Of a DNA stretch of 6,810 bases, positions 1 to 6,133 are shown in pieces. The DNA is from Actinomycetes bacterium (lineage in GTDB: Bacteria > Actinomycetota > Actinomycetes > Actinomycetales > Demequinaceae). A program made the position numbers and the translations under genes. The DNA lies in assembly GCA_023432235.1 (NCBI GenBank), contig JAEYUX010000015.1, forward strand, positions 1 to 6,810, written 5' to 3'. Below the pieces are notes generated by a model that worked only from the letters and a program-made list of their open reading frames with translations, was not told the origin of the DNA and did no database searches. Numbering within the stretch: the first letter of the stretch is position 1; each line of letters starts with the position of its first letter.

Positions 1-441
1 TACCCGCTTCGCATTGAGCGCGAGTTCTCTCGCCACTGCGCACAACGTGGCGTGACCGGCGTCATCGTGCATCCCGACGGAGACGACGCGGAGCCGGCTG
101 TCGCCATGATGATCGCTGAGCAGCCAGGCACCACGGGCATTGTGCTCAGCACCACCAACGGAGTGGCGACGTCACTCGTGACGGCGCTGGCCCATCGTGG
201 CCTCGCCGTACCGCATGACATCTCGGTTGTGGCGGCCGGTATGACACCCGGCCCCTCACGCGCACCTCTGCCGTTTGATGCCATGCCACTTGACCCCGCA
301 TTCACGTGCCCGGTCGCCGTCGACATCCTTGTCGATCTCATTGACGGCGGGTCGCCGCATCGCGGCGTCACGCTTGTGCCCCCTATTTACCAAGACCGCG
401 GAACGGTGGCAGCAGCCCCCGTTCCACCCCCAACCACGTGA
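1..441 (+). CDS. LacI-family transcriptional regulator, C-terminal part (5' end outside window)
   Basis: The frame is open from base 1 to a TGA at 439-441, giving 146 codons of a gene that begins upstream. The translation fits the C-terminal half of the periplasmic-binding-protein-like sensor domain of LacI/GalR regulators. The segment GLAVPHDISVV matches the family pattern 'G..vP.DvsVv', and the tail PPIYQDRGTV corresponds to the usual 'lvvRgS' ending. The DNA-binding helix-turn-helix is not in the window, so operator specificity cannot be read. One oddity is that the usual 'GFDD' after the VPxDvsVv strand is replaced by AAGM. I recall similar tails in actinobacterial LacI proteins beside sugar ABC operons, so this probably reflects a subfamily rather than decay. 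The gene lies 102 bases upstream of the sugar-binding lipoprotein gene on the same strand, with a perfect palindrome between. It is therefore the obvious candidate regulator of the downstream operon, responding to an imported sugar. Family assignment is firm; ligand and target are inferred. Confidence 0.85.
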   Translation, partial: YPLRIEREFSRHCAQRGVTGVIVHPDGDDAEPAVAMMIAEQPGTTGIVLSTTNGVATSLVTALAHRGLAVPHDISVVAAGMTPGPSRAPLPFDAMPLDPAFTCPVAVDILVDLIDGGSPHRGVTLVPPIYQDRGTVAAAPVPPPTT

Positions 442-473
442 CGAAACCGTCTCGGCTTTTCGATTGAGATTCA

Positions 474-489
474 TTCGAAGCGCTTCGAA
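474..489. promoter_or_regulatory. Perfect 16-bp palindromic operator, LacI-family type
   Basis: TTCGAAGCGCTTCGAA is identical to its reverse complement, with the central CpG at 481-482 that is typical of LacI-family operators. The centre lies about 62 bases upstream of the lipoprotein start codon and about 40 bases after the regulator stop. The 9-mer TTCGAAGCG also occurs twice in direct orientation (474-482 and 484-492), so the right half continues the pattern beyond the palindrome. No convincing -35/-10 pair could be assigned. TTGAGA at 464-469 is -35-like, but the expected -10 position (487-492) reads gaagcg, so the promoter is left uncalled. The probable role is repression of the transporter/GH31 operon by the adjacent LacI-type protein. 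The palindrome is seen directly; the binding partner is inferred. Confidence 0.75.
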
Positions 490-527
490 GCGTGGAAGGC
501 TCCGCACACACCGGGCCAAGGCCCTAC

Positions 528-535
528 AAGGAGGT
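528..535 (+). promoter_or_regulatory. Strong Shine-Dalgarno for the sugar-binding lipoprotein
   Basis: AAGGAGGT is an eight-base, near-complete match to the 16S rRNA anti-Shine-Dalgarno, with 8 bases before the ATG at 544. It fixes the start of the lipoprotein gene. It is far stronger than the ribosome sites of the following genes, which fits the need for excess binding protein over permease. Confidence 0.85.
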
Positions 536-543
536 AGGAACCA

Positions 544-1875
544 ATGAAGTACCGCAAGCAAGCACTCGTGGCCACCGTGGCCGCGGGTGCCCTCATGCTC
601 GCAGCCTGCTCGTCAGGCTCCGACGACTCGAAGCCGCAAGCAAGCGGCGGCTCGAACTCCGGCTCAGGCGACTTTGCCGGCGAGACCCTCAAGGTGATGC
701 ACTACGAAGGCGCCGACTCCGCGATGGGAATCGCCTGGGACCGTGCCATCGAGATCTTCGAAGAGGAGACCGGCGCAAAGGTCGACCTTCAACGCACCGC
801 GTTCGAGGACCTCAACGCTTCCGCCGCACAGCTCTTCGATTCTTCGGACGCGCCGGACGTGTCCGAATACAACAAGGGCAACGGCACGGCGGGCCACCTC
901 GCGGCGATTGGCGTCATTCAGAACCTTGATGACGCATACGCGACGTATGGATGGGCCGACAAGCTTGGCGCGGGCATCGACACGATCGCCAAGTACAACG
1001 AGGACGGCGTGATGGGCTCTGGCTCGTTCTACGGCGTTCCCAACTACGGCGAGTTCGTCTTCCTCTACTACAACGCCGACATGCTGGCGGAGTATGGACT
1101 CGACGTCCCCACGTCAATTGAGGACCTCGAGGCCGCCTTCGCGACCTTCGCGGACGACGGCATCACGCCGCTCACGACGTCCGCACAGGAGTACCCGATG
1201 GGTCAGCTCTGGTACCAGCTCGCGCTGTCGCAGGCGGACCGTCAGTTCGTCAATGACTACGAGCTGTACGAGAACCCTGTCGACTGGCAGGGCGAAGAGA
1301 TCACCTATGCCACGGAGACGCTCGCGGACTGGGTGGCCAAGGGCTACATCTCAAAGGATGTCTCCGGCATGACTGCCGAAGACGCTGGTCTCCAGTTCAT
1401 CAACGGCGAGGTTCCCTTCTTCTACTCAGGTTCGTGGTGGTACGGCCGCATGCTGGCCGAGGCGACCACCTTCGAGTTGGGCATCACGAACTGGCCGAGC
1501 ACCGAGCTCACCCCTGGTTCGGGCGGCAACATCTGGGTGATCCCCGTGCGGTCGCAGCAGCCTGAGCTCGCCCAGATCTTCATCGACATCACCATGCGTC
1601 CTGAGATCCAGGCACTCATGGGCGAGTCGGGCGGCCTGCCCGTTGCGGCCAACACGGAGGACATCACCGATGAGAACGCACAGAAGCTCATCGGCCTGTT
1701 CAACGAGGTCAACGAACGCGACGGTCTGTCCTTCTACCCGGACTGGCCGACGCCCACGTTCTACGGTGACCTCAACTCGGTGATGCAGGGCCTCGTGAAC
1801 GGCTCCTACACCCCCGAGCAAGCCCAGGCGGAGCTCGAGAACTACTACGAGAGCTACGTCGCGGACATCCGTTAG
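544..1875 (+). CDS. Extracellular sugar-binding lipoprotein of a CUT1-type ABC importer
   Basis: This 443-residue protein is the substrate-capturing part of a carbohydrate ABC importer, anchored to the outer face of the membrane. It has a type II signal peptide: basic start MKYRKQ, hydrophobic stretch about residues 7-21, and lipobox L19-A20-A21-C22, with Cys22 as the lipidation site. A Ser/Gly-rich tether follows (about 23-43), then the binding domain. Typical features of family 1 solute-binding proteins are visible: GVPNYGEFVFLYYNADML (164-181), FINGEVPFFYSGSWW (285-299), GGNIWVIP (327-334) and a tail with NGSYTPEQAQAEL (419-431). Length is normal for the family. The ATG at 544 follows an ideal Shine-Dalgarno and begins directly with the signal peptide. 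The gene leads an operon with two permeases and a GH31 alpha-xylosidase-like enzyme, so the ligand is probably an alpha-xylosyl oligosaccharide such as isoprimeverose or a xyloglucan fragment. The ligand is inferred only from context. Confidence 0.93.
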   Translation: MKYRKQALVATVAAGALMLAACSSGSDDSKPQASGGSNSGSGDFAGETLKVMHYEGADSAMGIAWDRAIEIFEEETGAKVDLQRTAFEDLNASAAQLFDSSDAPDVSEYNKGNGTAGHLAAIGVIQNLDDAYATYGWADKLGAGIDTIAKYNEDGVMGSGSFYGVPNYGEFVFLYYNADMLAEYGLDVPTSIEDLEAAFATFADDGITPLTTSAQEYPMGQLWYQLALSQADRQFVNDYELYENPVDWQGEEITYATETLADWVAKGYISKDVSGMTAEDAGLQFINGEVPFFYSGSWWYGRMLAEATTFELGITNWPSTELTPGSGGNIWVIPVRSQQPELAQIFIDITMRPEIQALMGESGGLPVAANTEDITDENAQKLIGLFNEVNERDGLSFYPDWPTPTFYGDLNSVMQGLVNGSYTPEQAQAELENYYESYVADIR

Positions 1876-1888
1876 TCATCTGCACAGT

Positions 1889-1920
1889 GCGGGGTCCGGG
1901 TCTCACGGCCCGGACCCCGC
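1889..1920 (+). terminator. Strong intercistronic hairpin after the binding-protein gene
   Basis: Bases 1889-1900 (GCGGGGTCCGGG) pair perfectly with 1909-1920 (CCCGGACCCCGC), giving 12 uninterrupted, mostly G-C pairs. The 8-base connecting segment allows one further G-U and one C-G pair, closing a four-base TCAC loop. No T-run follows, so it is not a classical intrinsic terminator. It lies 13 bases after the lipoprotein stop and ends 15 bases before the first permease start. Such hairpins commonly protect the upstream message from 3' decay or cause partial termination, giving more binding protein than permease. The structure is seen directly; the effect is inferred. Confidence 0.7.
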
Positions 1921-1935
1921 CAGAACGGACTCACC

Positions 1936-2898
1936 ATGACCACACCAACGCGCACAAAGAGCCGCCACCCGGCCGACGCGCCACGCTTCCCCGAGCGCGG
2001 CCGCACGTCTCGTGGCTACTGGCTGTACTTCATCCCGGGCGCCCTGCTCGTCAGCGTCGTCATCTTCTACCCGATCATTCGCAACTTCCGCCTCAGCTTC
2101 TTCCACTGGCGCGGAGGCCGGGCCGAGGAGCAGTTCGCGGGTCTTGACAACTGGATCAAGCTCTTTGGCGACACGGAGTTCTTGCAGTCGTTCAAGAACA
2201 TCGTCTTGGTGATTCTCGCGATGGTGGTGCTCCCCACGCTGTTGGGCCTCGTCATCGCCGCTCTTCTCTTTGACGTGGTGGGCCGACGCTTCGGCGCCAA
2301 GGTCTCGAGCTTCCTCCGCGCCACGTACTACCTGCCACAGATCCTGCCGATTGCCGTGGCAGGTGTGATGTTCAGCTGGATTCTCAAACCAAACAGCGAC
2401 GGCGTTCTCAACCAGTTCCTCACCTTTGTCACGGGCAATGACGTGCAGGTCAACTGGCTCGGCGGTTCCTACGGCACCGCGATGACATCGGTCATGGTCC
2501 TCATGGTGTGGATCCAGATCGGCTACCCCGTGGTGATTTTCATGGCGGCCTTGCAGCGCGTCGATCCGGAGCTCTACGAGGCTGCGGAACTCGATGGCGC
2601 GCGCTGGTTCGAGCGCTTCCGCGCCATCACCTTACCCATGATTCGCCCCGAGGTCTTTGTTGTTGCCCTCACCACGACGATCGCGGCGCTCAAGGTGTTC
2701 GCACCCGTCTTCATTCTCACCAACGGCGGGCCCACGAAGTCCACCTACGTGCCCTCGTACTACGCGTACATCGAGTTCATCAAGGGCACCGACAAGGGTT
2801 ACGCAGCGACGATCGCCTCGGCCATCACGATCCTCGTCGCTCTCGTGGCGGTGGCCTTCATCTGGTTCCAAAACCGCGTCGAGCGGAAGGACGCGTGA
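1936..2898 (+). CDS. CUT1 sugar ABC transporter permease, MalF-type
   Basis: This 320-residue integral membrane protein is one of the two permease subunits of the importer. It has a charged N-terminal tail (residues 1-26), then about six membrane segments near residues 28-50, 86-114, 128-150, 182-205, 236-262 and 288-312. The cytoplasmic EAA loop that docks onto the ATPase is clear at 215-234: E215-A-A, G221 and the L-P at 233-234. NGGP (263-266) and the stretch before it are characteristic of MalF/UgpA-like subunits. A length near 300 with six segments is normal. The ATG at 1936 has only a weak ribosome site (GGA at 1927-1929), and the gene follows the strong hairpin. Both suggest lower expression than the binding protein. 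The stop codon at 2896-2898 lies against the start of the second permease gene. Family assignment is firm; substrate is inferred from neighbours. Confidence 0.94.
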   Translation: MTTPTRTKSRHPADAPRFPERGRTSRGYWLYFIPGALLVSVVIFYPIIRNFRLSFFHWRGGRAEEQFAGLDNWIKLFGDTEFLQSFKNIVLVILAMVVLPTLLGLVIAALLFDVVGRRFGAKVSSFLRATYYLPQILPIAVAGVMFSWILKPNSDGVLNQFLTFVTGNDVQVNWLGGSYGTAMTSVMVLMVWIQIGYPVVIFMAALQRVDPELYEAAELDGARWFERFRAITLPMIRPEVFVVALTTTIAALKVFAPVFILTNGGPTKSTYVPSYYAYIEFIKGTDKGYAATIASAITILVALVAVAFIWFQNRVERKDA

Positions 2899-2903
2899 GC
2901 GAC

Positions 2904-3788
2904 ATGACAACGACCACTCGCCCCGTCACCCCCAAGACGGACCCGACCGCCCGCAACCGGCGTCGGCCGCGGACCGCGAGCGAATGGATCCTCCTCGCCC
3001 TCGCCGTGCTCGGCGCCCTCGCCGTCGTGTTCCCCATGATCTTGTTGCTGCTCAACGCCTTCAAGTCCCCTGCCGACTACGCAAACTCGAGCCCGCTCGA
3101 ACTCCCCCAACGGCTCGATTTCACGGGAATCTCGACCTTCTGGACTACCCAGAACTTCCCGCGCGCACTGTGGAACTCGATCTTCATCTCTGGCATGGTC
3201 GCGCTCCTCGCGGTGGTCCTGTCGGTGCTGAACTCGTTCGCCATCGGCATCGGGCGCGTGCGCGGACGCACATGGCTCGTCCTTGTGTTCCTCATGGCAA
3301 ACCTCGTGCCGCAGGAAATGCTCTTCGACCCGCTGTTCAAGCTCTACGACCGCCTCGGTCTGCTCTCGAACCCGTGGTCCGTCATCATCACCTTCACGGT
3401 GATCCAATCCGCCTTTGGCACCTACTTGTTGTCGAGCCTGCTCGGCACGTTCCCCCGCGAGATTCTCGAAGCCGCCGCCGTTGACGGCGCGACGAGGTGG
3501 CGCGCGCTGCGCTCGGTGATCGTGCCAGTGATCCGTCCCACGCTCGCGGTGCTCATGGTCTTCTTCTTCATCTGGACCTGGAACGAGTTCCTCTTGCCCA
3601 TGGCCTTCCTCAACACCAATGACTCGTTGACCGTGCCGCTGTTGCTTGAGCAACTGAACGGCGAACGTCAAACAGACACCACCACGCTGGTTGCGGGAAC
3701 GCTTATCAGCACCATTCCGACCATCATCTTCTTCCTCATCTTCCAGCGCACGCTGACCCGAGGAATCACCGCAGGAGCAGTGAAATAA
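2904..3788 (+). CDS. CUT1 sugar ABC transporter permease, MalG-type
   Basis: The second permease subunit has 294 residues from the ATG at 2904. After a basic N-terminal tail (about 1-25) come six hydrophobic segments near 27-50, 90-115, 123-142, 158-180, 212-233 and 262-281. The EAA loop is at 189-208 (E189-A-A-A, G195, P208). The C-terminal QRTLTRGITAGAVK is the typical MalG-type ending that contacts the ATPase. An in-frame GTG at 2895 is an alternative start, adding V-S-D. It would overlap the preceding TGA as GTGA, a common coupling arrangement. GGAAGGA at 2885-2891 sits very close to the GTG and rather far from the ATG, so the choice is uncertain by three codons. Translational coupling to the first permease is likely either way. 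The gene ends two bases before the GH31 start codon. Confidence 0.93.
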   Translation: MTTTTRPVTPKTDPTARNRRRPRTASEWILLALAVLGALAVVFPMILLLLNAFKSPADYANSSPLELPQRLDFTGISTFWTTQNFPRALWNSIFISGMVALLAVVLSVLNSFAIGIGRVRGRTWLVLVFLMANLVPQEMLFDPLFKLYDRLGLLSNPWSVIITFTVIQSAFGTYLLSSLLGTFPREILEAAAVDGATRWRALRSVIVPVIRPTLAVLMVFFFIWTWNEFLLPMAFLNTNDSLTVPLLLEQLNGERQTDTTTLVAGTLISTIPTIIFFLIFQRTLTRGITAGAVK

Positions 3789-3790
3789 CC

Positions 3791-6061
3791 ATGAAGTTCA
3801 CCGACGGTTTCTGGCATTTGCGTCCCGGCGTCACCGCCGCGTATGCCCAAGAGGCCTATGACGTCACCGCTGATGGCGACACGATTGTTGTCACGGCTCC
3901 CTCACGGGTCATCCAGCAGCGCGGCAACGTGCTCAACCTGCCGGTGTTGCAGGTGACGCTCAGCGCAGTTGCCGAAGGCGTCATCAAGGTGCGTATTGAC
4001 CACCACACAGGCGGCCGACGCTCCCCCGGCTTTGAGATCGACAGCGAGCCGGGTGCGGGCAAACTGACGATCACGGAGGAGGAGGGCATCCTCACCGCCG
4101 GGCGCTTGCGTGCCGTCATCAAGCGCGGCGCTCCGTGGGACCTCAGCTTCTGGGATGGCGACACCCGCCTCACTGGCTCTGGTCACAAGTCGCAGGCGTA
4201 TCTCACCCTTGGCCCCGGCCACACGGTGACCGCCGGGCCCGCCGGCCTCACTGGCTACACCGCCGATGGCCTCGCCCCCGCCCGCCACTACATCCACGAG
4301 CAACTCGACCTCGGCGTCGGCGAAGTGGTCTACGGGCTGGGCGAGCGCTTTGGCTCGTTCGTGAAGAACGGCCAGACGATCGACTCATGGAACTCTGACG
4401 GTGGCACGAGCTCGGAGCTGTCGTACAAGAACATCCCGTTCTACATGACGAACCGCGGCTACGGCGTGCTCGTCAACCAGCCTGAGCATGTCTCCTTTGA
4501 GATCGCCTCCGAGGCCGTCGAGCGCGTTCAGTTCTCCACCGCTGGCGAGTCTCTTGAGTACCTCGTGTTCGCGGGGCCCACCCCCAAGGACGTCATCGAC
4601 CGCTACACGCGCACCACCGGACGCCCGGCCCAGGTGCCTGCGTGGTCGTTCGGCTTGTGGCTGTCGACCTCCTTCACCACCGAGTACGACGAAGCGACCG
4701 TCAACTCGTTCGTCGACGGGATGCGGGATCGTGGAATTCCGCTCAGCGTCTTCCACTTCGACTGCTTCTGGATGCGCGAGTTCAACTGGACCGACCTCGA
4801 ATGGGACGCTCGGGTGTTCCCCGACCCCAAGGGCATGCTCGACCGCCTGCACAATGAGCGCGACCTGCACCTGTCGATCTGGATCAACCCGTACATCGCA
4901 CAGCGTTCCGCGTTGTTTGCGGAGGGCGCCGCCAAGGGGTACCTCGTCAAGCGACCCGATGGCTCCGTGTGGCAGTGGGACATGTGGGTTGCCGGCATGG
5001 GGCTCGTCGATTTCACCAACCCCGAGGCCACCCGCTGGTTCCAGGACAAGTTGCGGGCATTGCTTGGCCAGGGCATTCACGCGATCAAGACCGACTTTGG
5101 CGAGCGCATTCCCACCGACGTGGTGTGGCATGACGGTTCCGACCCGCAGACGATGCACAACCTCTATACGCAGCTGTACAACGCAGCGGTGTTTGACGTC
5201 CTCAAGGACGTTCACGGTGAACGCGAAGCCGTGCTCTTTGCCCGCTCCGCTACTGCGGGCGGCCAACAGTTCCCCGTTCACTGGGGCGGCGACAACACGT
5301 CGACCTTCCCCTCGATGGCGGAGACGTTGCGCGGTGGTTTGTCTCTCGCGACGAGCGGATTTGGTTACTGGAGCCACGACATCGGCGGCTTCGAGGGCAC
5401 CCCAGACCCCGCCGTCTTCAAGCGCTGGACCGCCTTTGGATTGCTGTCGAGCCACTCGCGGCTGCACGGTTCCGAGAGCTACCGCGTGCCGTGGAGCTTC
5501 GACGACGAGGCCGTGGAGATCACGGCCCAGTTCAGCCGGCTGAAGAACTCGCTTATGCCGTACCTCTACAAGGTGAGCGCCGACGCGGCGGCCACCGGTG
5601 TCTCGGTGGCGCGGCCGATGTTCTTCGAGTTCCCGGATGATCCCGCCATCACGTACCTCGACCAGCAGTTCATGCTTGGCCCCGACGTGCTCGTGGCACC
5701 GGTGATGAGCGCCTCGGGAGAGGTGTCCTTCTACCTCCCCGCAGGCACCTGGACCAATTGGTGGACGGGCGCAACGGTTGTGGGAGGCGTGTGGCGTACG
5801 GAAACTCATGGCTTCGACACCTTGCCGCTGTACGTGCGTGAAGGCGCGGCGATCGCGGTTGGCAACCGCACGGACCGCCCCGACTACGACTACCTCGACG
5901 GACTCACCATCCGTCTTTACGGCGTTGCTTCTCAGCTGGACATGACCTTGCCGATCGTCCAGCCCGATGGCAGTGTGCACTCGCTCCGCATCTCAGGTAC
6001 GCCTGAAGCACCTGTCGTCACCGGCGCCGACGCCACCGTCCAGGTGGTGTCGCGCGCCTAA
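3791..6061 (+). CDS. yicI: GH31 alpha-xylosidase, YicI-type, cytoplasmic
   Basis: This 756-residue protein resembles E. coli YicI (772 residues), which releases alpha-xylose from isoprimeverose and other alpha-xylosides by a retaining mechanism. It has no signal peptide, so it should act on imported sugar in the cytoplasm. The N-terminal beta-sandwich (about 1-270) includes VGEVVYGLGERF (176-187) and NRGYGVLVN (221-229). The catalytic barrel (about 280-600) holds nucleophile D435 in KTDFGERIP and acid/base D501 in HWGGD, with the same 66-residue spacing as YicI D416 and D482. The YicI minus-1 subsite residues F277, C307, F308, W345 and K414 match F295, C325, F326, W364 and K433. C-terminal beta domains follow. 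The TAA precedes a terminator-like hairpin, so this is the last gene of the operon. The ATG at 3791 is two bases after the permease stop, with AGGAG at 3773-3777 somewhat far upstream. Physiological substrate is inferred; the enzyme class is well supported. Confidence 0.94.
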   Translation: MKFTDGFWHLRPGVTAAYAQEAYDVTADGDTIVVTAPSRVIQQRGNVLNLPVLQVTLSAVAEGVIKVRIDHHTGGRRSPGFEIDSEPGAGKLTITEEEGILTAGRLRAVIKRGAPWDLSFWDGDTRLTGSGHKSQAYLTLGPGHTVTAGPAGLTGYTADGLAPARHYIHEQLDLGVGEVVYGLGERFGSFVKNGQTIDSWNSDGGTSSELSYKNIPFYMTNRGYGVLVNQPEHVSFEIASEAVERVQFSTAGESLEYLVFAGPTPKDVIDRYTRTTGRPAQVPAWSFGLWLSTSFTTEYDEATVNSFVDGMRDRGIPLSVFHFDCFWMREFNWTDLEWDARVFPDPKGMLDRLHNERDLHLSIWINPYIAQRSALFAEGAAKGYLVKRPDGSVWQWDMWVAGMGLVDFTNPEATRWFQDKLRALLGQGIHAIKTDFGERIPTDVVWHDGSDPQTMHNLYTQLYNAAVFDVLKDVHGEREAVLFARSATAGGQQFPVHWGGDNTSTFPSMAETLRGGLSLATSGFGYWSHDIGGFEGTPDPAVFKRWTAFGLLSSHSRLHGSESYRVPWSFDDEAVEITAQFSRLKNSLMPYLYKVSADAAATGVSVARPMFFEFPDDPAITYLDQQFMLGPDVLVAPVMSASGEVSFYLPAGTWTNWWTGATVVGGVWRTETHGFDTLPLYVREGAAIAVGNRTDRPDYDYLDGLTIRLYGVASQLDMTLPIVQPDGSVHSLRISGTPEAPVVTGADATVQVVSRA

Positions 6062-6063
6062 GC

Positions 6064-6112
6064 GGTGCCCGCTGGGTCCCGAACCCCTTCCATCTCGGGA
6101 CCCGGCGGCACC
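6064..6112 (+). terminator. Terminator-like hairpin closing the transporter/alpha-xylosidase operon
   Basis: The inner arm GGGTCCCGA (6074-6082) pairs perfectly with TCGGGACCC (6095-6103) around a 12-base loop. The outer arm GGTGCC (6064-6069) pairs with GGCACC (6107-6112). Between them GC plus a T-G wobble continue the stem, with C6070 bulged, giving about 18 pairs in all. It starts three bases after the GH31 stop codon. No T-run follows, which is common for stems serving as transcript ends in high-G+C actinobacteria. It separates the sugar operon from metZ. Confidence 0.65.
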
Positions 6113-6121
6113 ACATGCCAC

Positions 6122-6127
6122 TAACCT
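6122..6127 (+). promoter_or_regulatory. Candidate -10 element of a leaderless metZ promoter
   Basis: TAACCT fits the actinobacterial -10 pattern TAnnnT and ends six bases before the ATG at 6134. A start site at the usual distance would fall on the A of the ATG, giving a leaderless message. No good Shine-Dalgarno is visible before the ATG, which agrees with this. No -35 is recognisable; that region lies in the preceding hairpin. This is inferred from position and pattern only. Confidence 0.45.
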
Positions 6128-6133
6128 GTGAGC

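Noticed and set aside
464..492. A possible sigma-70-type promoter with TTGAGA as -35
   Set aside because: At the proper spacing the -10 position reads gaagcg, and no TAnnnT element occurs in the gap, so no promoter could be supported.
513..524. GGGCC-AA-GGCCC inverted repeat just before the lipoprotein Shine-Dalgarno
   Set aside because: The stem is very short with almost no loop, leaving about four pairs at most. That is too weak to propose as a regulatory structure without conservation data.
275..547. A plus-strand frame spanning the regulator end and the operator gap
   Set aside because: It overlaps the supported LacI frame and runs through the operator and Shine-Dalgarno. It has no ribosome site and an Arg/Ser-rich translation typical of a frameshifted shadow.
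2608..2620. TTCGAGCGCTTCC inside the first permease, resembling the operator
   Set aside because: Only the AGCGCT core is symmetric and one base of the operator is missing. It lies in the conserved EAA-loop coding region, so it is probably coincidental.
2508..2903. An upstream extension of the second permease to an ATG at 2508
   Set aside because: This would overlap the first permease by nearly 400 bases and add a low-complexity His/Arg-rich segment. Permease homology begins only after 2904.
2799..3671. A 290-codon minus-strand frame opposite the second permease
   Set aside because: The composition is dominated by E, H, R and G, with no domain. It is a codon-bias shadow of the permease gene.
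4385..5980. A 531-codon open frame on the minus strand, antisense to the GH31 gene
   Set aside because: Long antisense frames are expected opposite high-G+C genes. The translation is rich in H, R, V and G with no recognisable domain, while the plus strand encodes an unmistakable GH31 enzyme.
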